Below, piece by piece: positions 38,959 to 48,808 of a stretch of DNA of 64,000 nt (position 1 is its first letter; every line of letters starts with the position of its first letter). The notes below the pieces were generated by a model that ran no database searches, was not told the origin of the DNA, and saw nothing but the letters and a program-made list of their open reading frames with translations. The position numbers were made by a program, and so were the translations under genes. Source of the DNA: G963668605 sp963668605 (GTDB lineage: Bacteria; Acidobacteriota; Terriglobia; Bryobacterales; Bryobacteraceae); NCBI GenBank assembly GCA_963668605.1, contig OY764903.1, positions 930,001-994,000 on the forward strand, in the 5' to 3' direction.

Positions 38959-41900
38959 ATGAGACAAATTATTCCAATAATTCTCCTGATCCTGGAAATG
39001 GGAGTGTCCGGCTGGGCACAAACCAGCACGAGCGCTGTACGCGGCTCGGTCCGGGACGCCACTGGCGCTATGATTGCGGCAGCGGAGGTCAAACTCATCA
39101 ACACGGTGACGAATACGGTAGGCCGGACCGTCACCAATGAAGTCGGGTTTTACGTCTTTCCCGCTTTGCATCCTGGCCCATACTTGTTATCGGCTTCGGC
39201 TGCGGGCATGCAACCGTTCGAGGGCAAGCTCATGCTTCAGGCGCAGCAAGACGCAACCATCGATATTTCACTCCAGGTCGGCCAGACTGCGACGACGCTC
39301 CTGGTGCAGGACGTGACGCCCATCACCGTTGTGGATAACCCAACGCTCGGCCATGTGCTGGAACAGCGCCGCATTCAAGACCTGCCCATCAATGGCCGGG
39401 ATATCACGAACCTGCTCACGACCGTCCCCGGAATGGAAGGTTTGCGCTCGTTCGGGATGCGCCAGAATGCCTACGACTTCGTGGTGGATGGCGCCTCCAT
39501 TCAGAGCCGGGATCGGATGGGCATCGTCACGCGTCCTCCGGGTCTCGATACGGTACAGGAATTCAAGGTCGAAAACCATGGTTCTTCTGCTAAGTTCAGC
39601 CGGCCTACCACAGTCATGCTCTCCACCAAGAGCGGGACCAACGCGTTTCACGGCGCGCTATTCGAAACACTCAGGAACAATGCAATCCTGACCGCACGCG
39701 CCCGCGAGGATTTCTACACCAAAGCGCCGCAACTGAACCGCAACGAATTTGGCGCGTCGGCAGGGGGACCCGTGTACATCCCCAAGGTCTATGATGGCCG
39801 CAACCGGACATTCTGGTTTTTTGGTTACGAGGGATTTCGCAATGTGAACCCGCAGACCAAAGGTTTTTCGGTGCCAACGGAGGCCATGAGAAACGGCGAC
39901 TTTAGCGGACGGGACGATGCCCTAGGACGCCGGATCAATATTTACGATCCGGCAACCACGGACCCGAAAACCTGGCAACGGCAGCAGTTCGCTTACGGCA
40001 GCCGCGCCAACGTGATCGATCCGGCGCGCATCAGTCCGCTGGCAAAGTACCTTTACAGCATTACTCCATTGCCCACACTCCCCGACGTGAATCCGCTGCT
40101 GGACAACAACTGGTGGGGTTTGGTGCCGAACCGGACCAGCCAGAACACTCTTACAGCCCGCATCGACCACAGCTTCTCCGAACGGGACCGCGTCTACGGC
40201 CGCTACACGCATGGCACGAACATGAACCACGCTCCGTACAAGTCCCTGCCGATGCTCGATGGAGTGGTCAACACCGCGGAGACAGCCGGTGGAAACCAGA
40301 GCCTTGCCACCGACTGGACCCATACGTTCTCCCCAACCTTGTTCAACGAGTTTTCGGCTTCCATTTCCCGGCAGGTGCAGTGGCTGAATACGGGCGGCAA
40401 AAATCCGAAGAACTACGCGGATATGCTGGGGTTGCCAAATCCTCTGGGTGCCTCGGGGTGGCCTTACGCTCTGGATACCGGGCTTGGAAATCTCAGCTAC
40501 CAATCGCAGTGGAACACGAACTCCGCGCAAACCTATACGGTTCTGGACGACAACTTCACTAAGGTCCATGGCCGGCATGAGTTTCAGTTTGGGGGCCGCT
40601 TCCGGTTTGATGAGTTGAACGATCTGCCCGGGCAGTGGTTTGCGCAAGGAAACAACTCCTTCGCCACACAGGCGACCGCTCTCTACGACCCGAAATCCCT
40701 GCGGACCAATCCGCAGCCGCTGCCGCAGACGGGGAGCAATCTGGCCAATATGTTCCTTGGCGTCATGAACTACAAAGTCCAATTGAACCGCTCCTATTAC
40801 TACATGCGCTCCAAGGAGTTAGCCGGGTACGTTCAGGACAACTTCAAAATCTCCCCGCGGCTAACCCTGAATCTCGGGTTGCGCTATGAGTACTGGCCGG
40901 CTCTTCGCGAGAAGAACTCCATGATGGTGGGTTTCGACCGGGAGCGTCACGCCATCGTGCTCGGCGCCGATCTCGACACCATGTATCGCATGGGCGCCAC
41001 TGTTCCTTCCGCGGTCAAGCGTTTGCAGGGCCTTGGCGCGAGCTTCATCAGCTATAAAGACGCGGGTCTGCCGCAGTCCCTTATCTATACGAACAAGACG
41101 AACTTCGCTCCCCGTTTGGGCTTCGCGTATCGCATGGGTCCGGAAAATCGGCAGTTCGTGTTGCGCGGCGGCTACAGTATCTCGTATTTCCCGATGCAGA
41201 TAAGCGCGATGATTTACCCCATGCAAACGAATGTACCGTTCACGGTGCCATTTCAGTATTCCGTCACCAGCGCGGCGCTCTCGCCGGATGGAATCGCGAA
41301 CTACGGTCTGCGCTCCGTGCCCCAGTACATAGCGGGAGTGAATAGCCGCAACGCGATCTCGCTGGCGGATGCGTCCTCGCTGGCGCGCGGGTCGAGTCTC
41401 TCCTATTTCGATCCGCACCAACCTGAATCCCGCGCGCAGGACTGGAACTTGACCCTGGAGCATGGGTTCCTGCGCAACATGGTCGCGCGCGTGAGTTACG
41501 TCGGCAATCACGGCAGCCGCATGGAACAAATGTGGAAGTATAATACGCTGCCGACCGATTATGTGTGGTACACGCGTACCGGGCAACCACTGCCGACCGG
41601 GGAATACGCCCCTGTGGCACGCCGGCCGTACGACCAACAGGTCTACGCCGATCTCGGCGCTATGCGAAAGACGGGCTGGTCAAACTACAACGGAATCACG
41701 ATGGAGATGGAGCGCCGGTTCAGCAACGGAATCGGGTTTCAGATCTTTTACAGCGAAGGTAATGCCATGTCCAGTGGGCAGGATGACGGCGGCAATGGCT
41801 GGGGCGTGATGAGTAATGTTCCGGAAGCCGGGAGCTTTCTATCCGGAACCGTCCCCACCGACCCGAATGCACTCAACCGCTTCATGAATTATCAGCGCGA

Positions 41901-42627
41901 CACGACCGTTCCCAAACATCGCCTGCGCTGGAACTGGATCGCGGATCTGCCGTTTGGCTCCGGAAAAGCCATCGGCGGACATGTGGGCAGCAAACTCAAC
42001 CGGATCATCGGCGGATGGCAGATGGCCGGAATGGGGCAACTGCGCTCGACCTATTTTGCATTGCCCGATACGCAGTTTCCGAACGGCAACCCCATCGAAA
42101 CCTACGGCTATAAGTACCCGGTTCAGGACTGCCGTAGCGGCGCCTGTACCCCTGGCTACCTGTGGTGGAACGGCTACATCCCGGCAAACCGGATCAACAG
42201 CTACGACGCGACCGGAAAGCCCAATGGAGTGATGGGCGTGCCGGCAAATTACCGTCCGGCGGGCCAGCCCATCAACGTAACGCCGGCAAATCCGGACCGG
42301 AACGATCCGATGTTCCAATACTACGGAAGCAATACCGTGTGGGTTCCCCTCAATACGGGCACTCTTCAAAGAACCACGTACGATACCGGCGCGGCGCCGT
42401 GGCAGAATCAATACCTGCCGGGCGTTCGCCGGTGGGGACTGGACGCGTCTCTGTTCAAGGTGATACCTATCACCGAGCGCGTGAGAGTCCGCTTCAACGC
42501 CGATTTTTTCAATGTGCTCAACATGCCCGGCAATCCCAACAGCATTGGGGGCGATGGCATCCTGAACGCCCGCACTTCCGGGGTGGCGCCGCGCGTAGTG
42601 CAGTTGACCTTGCGGGTGTTGTGGTAA
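38959..42627 (+). CDS. TonB-dependent receptor with carboxypeptidase-regulatory-like domain
   Basis: A 1222-residue outer-membrane receptor. The leader MRQIIPIILLILEMGVSGWA starts at ATG 38959, and codons upstream in the frame show no leader. The regulatory-like domain follows (TSAVRGSVRDATGAMIAAAE, up to about 115), then the plug (RIQDLPINGRDITNLLTTVP; MRQNAYDFVVDGASIQSRDR) and a barrel of the length usual for this class, ending TSGVAPRVVQLTLRVLW. It probably imports an oligosaccharide; the sulfatase 109 bases downstream on the same strand suggests a sulfated one, as in polysaccharide-utilisation loci. Its overall organisation matches the truncated receptor at 59965-60600. Confidence 0.92.
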   Translation: MRQIIPIILLILEMGVSGWAQTSTSAVRGSVRDATGAMIAAAEVKLINTVTNTVGRTVTNEVGFYVFPALHPGPYLLSASAAGMQPFEGKLMLQAQQDATIDISLQVGQTATTLLVQDVTPITVVDNPTLGHVLEQRRIQDLPINGRDITNLLTTVPGMEGLRSFGMRQNAYDFVVDGASIQSRDRMGIVTRPPGLDTVQEFKVENHGSSAKFSRPTTVMLSTKSGTNAFHGALFETLRNNAILTARAREDFYTKAPQLNRNEFGASAGGPVYIPKVYDGRNRTFWFFGYEGFRNVNPQTKGFSVPTEAMRNGDFSGRDDALGRRINIYDPATTDPKTWQRQQFAYGSRANVIDPARISPLAKYLYSITPLPTLPDVNPLLDNNWWGLVPNRTSQNTLTARIDHSFSERDRVYGRYTHGTNMNHAPYKSLPMLDGVVNTAETAGGNQSLATDWTHTFSPTLFNEFSASISRQVQWLNTGGKNPKNYADMLGLPNPLGASGWPYALDTGLGNLSYQSQWNTNSAQTYTVLDDNFTKVHGRHEFQFGGRFRFDELNDLPGQWFAQGNNSFATQATALYDPKSLRTNPQPLPQTGSNLANMFLGVMNYKVQLNRSYYYMRSKELAGYVQDNFKISPRLTLNLGLRYEYWPALREKNSMMVGFDRERHAIVLGADLDTMYRMGATVPSAVKRLQGLGASFISYKDAGLPQSLIYTNKTNFAPRLGFAYRMGPENRQFVLRGGYSISYFPMQISAMIYPMQTNVPFTVPFQYSVTSAALSPDGIANYGLRSVPQYIAGVNSRNAISLADASSLARGSSLSYFDPHQPESRAQDWNLTLEHGFLRNMVARVSYVGNHGSRMEQMWKYNTLPTDYVWYTRTGQPLPTGEYAPVARRPYDQQVYADLGAMRKTGWSNYNGITMEMERRFSNGIGFQIFYSEGNAMSSGQDDGGNGWGVMSNVPEAGSFLSGTVPTDPNALNRFMNYQRDTTVPKHRLRWNWIADLPFGSGKAIGGHVGSKLNRIIGGWQMAGMGQLRSTYFALPDTQFPNGNPIETYGYKYPVQDCRSGACTPGYLWWNGYIPANRINSYDATGKPNGVMGVPANYRPAGQPINVTPANPDRNDPMFQYYGSNTVWVPLNTGTLQRTTYDTGAAPWQNQYLPGVRRWGLDASLFKVIPITERVRVRFNADFFNVLNMPGNPNSIGGDGILNARTSGVAPRVVQLTLRVLW

Positions 42628-42736
42628 TTGACTCTTTGAAAACCGGCACTGCGGGTGTTGCGGCTGTCGCGCCCGAAAGGGCGCGCACAACACCCGCCAG
42701 TACTGATCCTGCGCAGTAGTGGTTGAGGAGAGCATC

Positions 42737-44305
42737 ATGAATTACATCAATCGGCGGGAGTTTTTCAGGAAAGCTGCGGCGTGCGGGCTCGGGGTGAGCG
42801 CATTCGCGGGACGCGGAGCCTGCGCGGCGGCGCCAGCGTCTGCCCGGCCTAACATCATTTTCATCCTCGCGGATGACATCGGCTATGGTGATTTCGGCTG
42901 CTATGGCGCCAGCCGAGTGCGGACCCCGAACGTGGACCGGGTGGCGAAGGAAGGCATACGGTTCACAGACGCGCACGCATCGGCCTCGGTCTGCTCGCCG
43001 ACACGCTACTCCTTTCTCACGGGTCAGTACGCGTGGCGCAATCCGGCCGGCGATCATATTCTCAGCGGCGAGGAGCCTCTCTCGATCGGTACGAATGAAA
43101 TGACAGTACCCTCTCTCCTGAAACAGGCGGGATACACAACCGGTGTAGTAGGCAAATGGCACATCGGGGTCGGTAGCGGCAATCTAAATTGGAATAAGGA
43201 CATTACACCCGGTCCGTTGGAGGTGGGGTTCGATTCTGCCTTCTATTATCCGGCCACCAATGACCGCGTCCCTTGCGTGTACGTTGAAAACCATCGGGTG
43301 GTTGGTCTGGATCCACGCGATCCGCTCCAGGTGAGTTATGCCGGCAAGATCGGGAATGAGCCGACCGGGCGCGAGCATCCGGAACTGCTCAAACTGAAGA
43401 TTGCCAAAAGCGCCCACGGTGGCACTATTGTCGATGGCATCAGCCGCATCGGTTACATGAGTGGTGGCAAATCCGCCTGGTGGACGGATGAAGATATGGC
43501 CGACACCCTGACCAGGAAGGCCGTTTCCTTTATCGAAAAGAATCAGCGGCATCCTTTTTTTCTCTACTTTGCCACCAACAATATCCACGCTCCGCGTGTA
43601 ACGCATTCACGATTCAAGGGCACGAGCGGCTGCGGGATACGTGGCGACGATATCCAGGAGTTCGACGCTTCCGTCGGCTCCGTTCTTTCGACGCTCGACC
43701 GGCTGAAACTGACCGATAACACTTTGGTGATCATCAGCAGCGACAACGGCGGAGCGATGGAAAACGGCTATGAAACCTATGACCTGCGGGACGCTAATGG
43801 CCATCTCTGTAATGGAGTACTGCGCGGCTACAAAGACAGCTTGTGGGAAGGGGGCAACCGGGAGCCGTTTGTTGCGCGTTGGCCCGGAAAAATCAAGCCT
43901 GGTTCAGAGTCCGGCGAGATGCTCTGTCTGAGCGATATGCTGGCAACGTTTGCCGCCATCACCGGCCAACAACTCCCTTCCGGCGCCGGCCCCGACAGTT
44001 TCAACATGCTGCCCGCCCTGCTCAGCGAGAAATCGAACAAGCCGTTACGCGAGCATCTGGTGATGCAAAACGAGGGGCGCTACCCGCTGGCGATTCGGAA
44101 AGGTTCATGGAAACTGATTCCCGCAGCCCTGCCGGGCCAAGCTGGACGGCCCAAAAGCGGAGTTTTGGCCGTTGCGCAGCTCTATAATCTCCGCGACGAC
44201 GTAGGCGAATCGAATAATCTTGCCACCAGGTATCCGGATATCGTGAAGGATCTGTCGGGACTGCTGGCCGATCTGCGGATGCACGGGCGCAACACGGTAG
44301 GGTAG
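42737..44305 (+). CDS. Formylglycine-type sulfatase, exported
   Basis: A 522-residue arylsulfatase-family protein. The leader has a twin-arginine-like start (NRREFFRKAAACGLGVSAFA). The family opening RPNIIFILADDIGYGDFGCY contributes the metal-binding Asp pair, and the signature CSPTRYSFLTG (C86) contains the cysteine to be converted to formylglycine. TGVVGKWHIG and SDNGGAMENGYE supply further active-site residues. It is similar to the sulfatase at 53971-55482 (both have YVENHRVVGLD). The start ATG at 42737 was chosen because the leader begins there. No maturase (FGE or anSME) gene lies in the window, so activation must come from elsewhere in the genome. Substrate probably a sulfated sugar. 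Confidence 0.93.
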   Translation: MNYINRREFFRKAAACGLGVSAFAGRGACAAAPASARPNIIFILADDIGYGDFGCYGASRVRTPNVDRVAKEGIRFTDAHASASVCSPTRYSFLTGQYAWRNPAGDHILSGEEPLSIGTNEMTVPSLLKQAGYTTGVVGKWHIGVGSGNLNWNKDITPGPLEVGFDSAFYYPATNDRVPCVYVENHRVVGLDPRDPLQVSYAGKIGNEPTGREHPELLKLKIAKSAHGGTIVDGISRIGYMSGGKSAWWTDEDMADTLTRKAVSFIEKNQRHPFFLYFATNNIHAPRVTHSRFKGTSGCGIRGDDIQEFDASVGSVLSTLDRLKLTDNTLVIISSDNGGAMENGYETYDLRDANGHLCNGVLRGYKDSLWEGGNREPFVARWPGKIKPGSESGEMLCLSDMLATFAAITGQQLPSGAGPDSFNMLPALLSEKSNKPLREHLVMQNEGRYPLAIRKGSWKLIPAALPGQAGRPKSGVLAVAQLYNLRDDVGESNNLATRYPDIVKDLSGLLADLRMHGRNTVG

Positions 44306-44320
44306 AGGTCTGGCGCCTTT

Positions 44321-44399
44321 GCTCCGTAGGTTCGACCTCTCCATTGCTCCCCGTTTCCTTTGGGAGTGCCTCACTAGCCGAACCTTTCGCCTACGGAGT
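44321..44399. repeat. Nested inverted repeat in a 320-base gene-free stretch
   Basis: The 320 bases from 44306 to 44625 hold no gene that I can support. Near the beginning CTCCGTAGGTTCG (44322-44334) pairs with CGAACC..CGCCTACGGAG (44379-44398). Inside it CTCCCC(44347-) pairs with TGGGAG about ten bases on, giving a long stem with an inner hairpin. It follows the sulfatase stop by 16 bases. It could be a transcription terminator, a structured RNA, or a relic of an insertion-sequence end; there is no long T-run after it. The rest of the gap (44400-44625) may hold the promoter of the next operon. Confidence 0.5.
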
Positions 44400-44625
44400 T
44401 TGCCATCGGTGCCCGCATATCCGAGGGCTTCGAGGGTCCTTTAAAGATGTTACGGAGTGTAGCAGGGCGGCTACATCGTGTGCCTGGTGAGGCGGCAAGA
44501 CGGGGCGTTTACATTATTGCTACGTGAAACCACGTTGCAATGCTACAGGCACATCCGGTAACCTAGCATTTACTCGATTCACGAGACACAGAGGCCAACA
44601 AGCCAAGGTTCGAAAGGCATACTTT

Positions 44626-45573
44626 ATGATGTCCAACACACGGCGCAACTTCCTACACTCCGCCGCGGCTGCATCGCTAGGCATCCCGGGGATTGCGGCG
44701 GTTCCCGGAGGCGAAGGATTAGCGCAACCAGCCCAACCGCTTGCTTCAAAACCTTTCCCGCCGTCTAACATCCAAGTGCCGAAGATGAAGTTCGGGAAGG
44801 CCGAGATCGGCCGCCTGGTTTGCGGTGTCAACCAGTTCTACGGTTTTGCCCACTTTAACCAGATCCTGCAAGGGGTCATGAAGGAGTGGTACACGCCGGA
44901 GCGCGTCGCCGACGTGCTGCACCGATGCAACTCGCACGGCATCAATGCCTACAATTACGTCGACGTCCCGCGCTCCCAGTCAGACTTCGAGCGCTTTCAG
45001 GAACAGGGCGGAAAGATGACCCTGATCTGCCAGGGCATGGCCGATCCCGTGCCCATGATCAAGGCCGTCAAACCGTACGCGGTCTACTGCCACGGGGAGC
45101 TCACCGATAAGCTCCTCCATCAAGGCGAGTTCGACGACGTCAAGGAATGGTGCAAGAAGGTCCGTGACCTCGGCCCCATGGTAGGCGTGGGCACGCACAA
45201 TCCGGAAGTGATCGCGATGGTCGAGGAAAAGGGCTGGGATGTCGATTTCTACGCCGGCTGCGTTTACAATCGCACCCGCACGCGCGAAGAATGGGCGGCC
45301 GTCCTGAACGGACAGTCGGTCGAAGGCCAGGGCGACTGCTACCTGCAGAGCGATCCGGCTCGCATGTATAAAATGATCCGCGCCACCAAGAAGCCCTGCT
45401 TCGCATTCAAAATCATGGCCGCCGGACGCGTGACCAATGCCGAGCAGGCTTTCCGCACGGCGTTCGAGAGCATCAAGCCTACCGACGGCGTCTTCATCGG
45501 ACTGTTCCCGCGCTTCAAAGACGAGATCAAGGAAAACGCTGAGCGCGTGCAGCGCCTGCTTCGCAAAGCCTGA
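44626..45573 (+). CDS. Exported protein of unknown function, TIM-barrel-like (paralogue B)
   Basis: A 315-residue paralogue of the protein at 37978. The leader includes NTRRNFLHSAAAASLGIPG, a twin-arginine type; start ATG at 44626 or 44629. Shared core motifs are MKFGKAEIGRLVCGVNQFYG, EWYTPERVADVLHRCNSHGI, VGVGTHNPEVIAMVEEKGWD, SDPARMYKMIRATKKPCFAF, and the end LFPRFKDEIKENAERVQRLL. It is the first gene of a tightly packed operon with a gluconate-dehydrogenase-type small subunit (6-base gap), a GMC flavoprotein and a multihaem cytochrome c. A role in the same periplasmic oxidation, for example handling of the oxidised product, is an inference from context; I recognise no characterised homologue. 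Confidence 0.82.
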   Translation: MMSNTRRNFLHSAAAASLGIPGIAAVPGGEGLAQPAQPLASKPFPPSNIQVPKMKFGKAEIGRLVCGVNQFYGFAHFNQILQGVMKEWYTPERVADVLHRCNSHGINAYNYVDVPRSQSDFERFQEQGGKMTLICQGMADPVPMIKAVKPYAVYCHGELTDKLLHQGEFDDVKEWCKKVRDLGPMVGVGTHNPEVIAMVEEKGWDVDFYAGCVYNRTRTREEWAAVLNGQSVEGQGDCYLQSDPARMYKMIRATKKPCFAFKIMAAGRVTNAEQAFRTAFESIKPTDGVFIGLFPRFKDEIKENAERVQRLLRKA

Positions 45574-45579
45574 AGCCAG

Positions 45580-46083
45580 ATGGGAACCAAGGCAGTTGAT
45601 TTACGCCGGCGCACCTTCCTGACGGCGGGAGTGTCCGCGGCTGCCGTGGCCTGCGGCGGAAATAGATGGCGTTTCTTTACCGCCGATGAAGCGATTACGG
45701 CGGAAGCGATCACGGCGCAGTTAATCCCGGCAGACTCCGATCCCGGAGCGAAAGAGGCCGGGGTCGTGCATTACCTCGACATTCAGTTAAGCAAGCGTTT
45801 TAAGAAACACCAAAAGACATACCGGGCTGGGCTTGAGGGCGTCGATTCGGCCAGCGTGAAAGCCTTCGGCAAGCGCTTCATCGAATTGGCAGAAGCACAG
45901 CAGATTGAAGTCCTGAACTCCGTCGAAGAGAATAACAAGCCCTTCTTCCAGTTGATCCTCGCGCACGCGCGCCAAGGCTTCTACGGCGATCCGCGGCACG
46001 GCGGCAATCGCAACATGGTGAGTTGGAAAATGGTCGGACTGCCATCCCCACCTATTCGCGGCCGCCAGCATTACGAGGAATAA
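45580..46083 (+). CDS. Gluconate 2-dehydrogenase subunit 3-like protein (small subunit of GMC dehydrogenase)
   Basis: A 167-residue protein with a twin-arginine leader (LRRRTFLTAGVSAAAVACGG). The family features are ITAQLIPADSDPGAKEAGVV, YLDIQLSKRFKKHQKTYRAG, and the end RQGFYGDPRHGGNRNMVSWK, which is the characteristic C-terminal motif of the gamma subunit of membrane-bound gluconate and related dehydrogenases. In characterised systems this subunit carries the TAT signal that exports the flavoprotein by hitchhiking. The next gene, 2 bases later, encodes that flavoprotein and has no leader of its own. Confidence 0.9.
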   Translation: MGTKAVDLRRRTFLTAGVSAAAVACGGNRWRFFTADEAITAEAITAQLIPADSDPGAKEAGVVHYLDIQLSKRFKKHQKTYRAGLEGVDSASVKAFGKRFIELAEAQQIEVLNSVEENNKPFFQLILAHARQGFYGDPRHGGNRNMVSWKMVGLPSPPIRGRQHYEE

Positions 46084-46085
46084 CC

Positions 46086-47741
46086 ATGGCGCTACGAAGA
46101 GTCAACGCGGTAATCGTAGGGGCGGGCGCCGGCGGCGGCGTTGTGGCAAAAGAATTGGCCACTGCGGGTCTGAGCGTCGTCCTGCTCGAGCGCGGGAAAT
46201 GGTATTCCGCCGCCGACTGCCGCAAGGACGACCTCTTCAACCAGCGGACACAGGCGCTCGGCGCTAGGTTCGGACCCGATGAAGATCGTGATCCGCGCGT
46301 GACCGTGGACGACCGGGGCCGCGAAACCGTCGTGTTCCCATCCGACGGCGGCTACAGCAACAACGCAGCCTGCGTAGGCGGCGGCACCTTCAGCTACGGA
46401 GCGATGGCTTGGCGCTTCCACGAAAAAGACTTCCGTATGCGCTCGACTTACGGCGCAGTGGAAGGCAGCACGCTCGAAGATTGGCCCATTGCTTACGCGG
46501 ATATCGAGCCCTATTACGAAAAGGCCGAGTGGGAGATGGGCGTGTCGGGCGACGTCTCCGCCGATCCGTTCAAAGCGCCGCGCCGCAAGCCTTTGCCCAT
46601 GCCGCCGCTGCCTCCCAATCGGGAGTATCAAATCCTGCACCCCGCAGCCAAGCGACTCGGCCTGCATCCGTTCGATATCCCGATGTTGCGCAACACGGTC
46701 CCTTACAACGGACGCCGTTCGTGCATGCGGTGCCGTTGGTGCGTGGGCTTCGCCTGCGAATTGAACGCGCGTACGGGAACGCACAATACGGTCATCCCCA
46801 ACGCGCTTGCCACCGGGAATTGCGAACTCCGCACGGAGTGCATGACGAAGGAGATCCTGCTCGACAGCAGCGGCCGCGCGACAGGCGTCGCCTATTTCGA
46901 CGCGCATGACCGGCTGCAGGAACAGCCGGCCGATCTGGTCGTCGTCTGCGGAGGAGCCGTGGAATCCGCGCGCCTGCTGCTGAACACGCGCAACAAGCTG
47001 TTTCCCGATGGTTTGGGCAATCGGTACGGCTGGGTGGGACGGAACCTGCAGTCGCACTCCTACGCCTCCGCCATCGGGCTATTCGATCAGGAGACCTACG
47101 ACGACCTTGGCCCGGGCGCCTCGATCGCCGTCTCCGACTTCAATCACGGCAACCCGGGCTTGGTGGGCGGAGGCATGATTGCCAATGAATTCATCCGTCT
47201 GCCTTACCAATTCCTCGGCCTGGTCCCGCCATGGATATCGGACTGGGGCAAGGAGCACAAGGAGTTCGTGCGCACCGCTTACAAGCGGACCATCGCGGTG
47301 ATCGGCCCTGCGCAGGAAATGCCGCTGGCCGATGCGCGTGTCCAACTGGATCCGAAGTTGAAAGACCATTGGGGAATTCCGGTAGCGCGGCTGTCCGGCA
47401 CGCGCCATCCCCACACGATCGAGGTCGCTCGCTTCCTCGCCGGTAAATGCGAAGAATGGCTGAAAGCGGCGGGTGCGACTGAGACGTGGAAACGCGCCCC
47501 CGGCAAGTCGCTCAGCGGCGGCCAGCACCAGGCCGGAACCTGCCGTATGGGCAACGATCCGAAGACGTCGGTGGTGAATCGCGACTGCCAAATCCACGAC
47601 GTAGACAACGTCTACGTTATCGACGCCAGTGTGCACGTCACCAATGGCGGTTTCAACCCCGCGTTGACGATTCTGGCGAACGCCTACCGCGCTTCCGCGA
47701 CCCTGCTGAATGCGTGGAAGGGGTCGAAGGCGCGGTCATGA
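46086..47741 (+). CDS. GMC-family flavoprotein dehydrogenase (gluconate-dehydrogenase-type large subunit)
   Basis: A 551-residue GMC oxidoreductase. The FAD-binding GxGxxG is at residues 12-17 (VIVGAGAGGGVVAKELA), followed by VVLLERGKWY. The GMC middle part has the MRCRWCVGFACELNARTGTH motif, typical of the glucose/gluconate dehydrogenase branch with its cysteines that may bind an Fe-S cluster. The C-terminus has GGQHQAGTCRMG and VTNGGFNPALTILANAYR with the catalytic His/Asn pair. No signal peptide is present, so export with the TAT-bearing small subunit is expected. The stop overlaps the start of the cytochrome gene (ATGA), so electrons from the oxidised sugar or alcohol most likely pass to that cytochrome. 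The substrate is unknown. Confidence 0.92.
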   Translation: MALRRVNAVIVGAGAGGGVVAKELATAGLSVVLLERGKWYSAADCRKDDLFNQRTQALGARFGPDEDRDPRVTVDDRGRETVVFPSDGGYSNNAACVGGGTFSYGAMAWRFHEKDFRMRSTYGAVEGSTLEDWPIAYADIEPYYEKAEWEMGVSGDVSADPFKAPRRKPLPMPPLPPNREYQILHPAAKRLGLHPFDIPMLRNTVPYNGRRSCMRCRWCVGFACELNARTGTHNTVIPNALATGNCELRTECMTKEILLDSSGRATGVAYFDAHDRLQEQPADLVVVCGGAVESARLLLNTRNKLFPDGLGNRYGWVGRNLQSHSYASAIGLFDQETYDDLGPGASIAVSDFNHGNPGLVGGGMIANEFIRLPYQFLGLVPPWISDWGKEHKEFVRTAYKRTIAVIGPAQEMPLADARVQLDPKLKDHWGIPVARLSGTRHPHTIEVARFLAGKCEEWLKAAGATETWKRAPGKSLSGGQHQAGTCRMGNDPKTSVVNRDCQIHDVDNVYVIDASVHVTNGGFNPALTILANAYRASATLLNAWKGSKARS

Positions 47742-48808
47742 AGAGCCTGATTGCAGTCGCCGGACTGTCGACCGCAGCGCTCGTGCTCATGATCCCCGGA
47801 GCCAGCCTCTACTTCGAATCGGGCGGAGGCGCGCGCTGCACAACTTGCCATGAGATGCAGGCGGACTTCGACGTGTGGCACGCCTCCAGCCACCGCGCAA
47901 CGGGCTGCGAGAAATGCCACGGTAGCGCGCTCACGCTCGATGCGTCTTTTCATCGCACCAACATCTCGCGCGCCGTCGCGCATGTACGCGGCGATCTGCC
48001 GGAGCAGATCAATTTCGGCAACGAGCACGTGACCGCGATGAGCGAACAATGCCGGAATTGCCACCGGCAGGAGTACGCCGCCTGGCAAGCCGGTCCGCAC
48101 AGCGCCACCTATAGCCGGATCTTTCTCGACCAAAAGCACAACACTAAAAACATGCTGATGGACGACTGCCTGCGGTGCCACGGCATGTACTTCGAAGGCG
48201 GCGTCCGCGACCTGGTGAGTCCCATCGACCGCGCGGGCCCTTGGCGGCTGGCACGCTCTGAGTTAGCCGGAGTCGCATCCATGCCGTGCCTCACCTGTCA
48301 CGCGATCCATCGCGAAGGCCCGATGTTGCGGAAGGCCGCCGCGGACGGCCGAATCCCCGGACCGAGCCAGGAGATCGCCCGCCCGTCGCTCGCCTTTTTT
48401 GATAGGCGATCGCAGCGCCACATCCCCATCTCTGAGTTGCCCATGCCCGCGATGCGGGAAGGCGCGCGGCCGGTCAAGATGAGCAAGGATCAGCGGCAGT
48501 CCTTGTGCTACCAATGCCATGCGCCTATGGGCGACATGCAAGTGGGCAGCGGCGACGACCGTACCGGCATCGGCGTCCACGAAGGAATCAGTTGCCTCGC
48601 CTGCCACACACAGCACGGCCAGACGACGCGCGCCTCCTGCGCGTCCTGCCATCCGAAGATGTCCAACTGCGGGCTGGACGTCGAAAAGATGGACACCACA
48701 TTCAACTCGCCCGCGAGCAAGCATAATGTTCATTGGGTTAAATGCGCGGACTGCCACACCAAGGGAGTCCCGCGCAAACAGGTAGCCCGACTGGAGAAGA
48801 ATCGATGA
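47738..48808 (+). CDS. Periplasmic multihaem cytochrome c with nine CXXCH motifs
   Basis: A 356-residue protein with an N-terminal hydrophobic anchor/leader (MKSLIAVAGLSTAALVLMIP). Nine haem c attachment sites are visible in order: CTTCH (34-38), CEKCH (57-61), CRNCH, CLRCH, CLTCH, CYQCH, CLACH, CASCH and CADCH. The spacing of the first four recalls the NapC/NrfH start of membrane-bound multihaem cytochromes. The usual gluconate-dehydrogenase electron acceptor is a triheme cytochrome of about 420 residues; here a different, nine-haem protein occupies the place. It overlaps both the dehydrogenase gene and the following DUF2911 gene by 4 bases. A decayed second copy of its C-terminus is found at 37745-37962. 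Confidence 0.9.
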   Translation: MKSLIAVAGLSTAALVLMIPGASLYFESGGGARCTTCHEMQADFDVWHASSHRATGCEKCHGSALTLDASFHRTNISRAVAHVRGDLPEQINFGNEHVTAMSEQCRNCHRQEYAAWQAGPHSATYSRIFLDQKHNTKNMLMDDCLRCHGMYFEGGVRDLVSPIDRAGPWRLARSELAGVASMPCLTCHAIHREGPMLRKAAADGRIPGPSQEIARPSLAFFDRRSQRHIPISELPMPAMREGARPVKMSKDQRQSLCYQCHAPMGDMQVGSGDDRTGIGVHEGISCLACHTQHGQTTRASCASCHPKMSNCGLDVEKMDTTFNSPASKHNVHWVKCADCHTKGVPRKQVARLEKNR

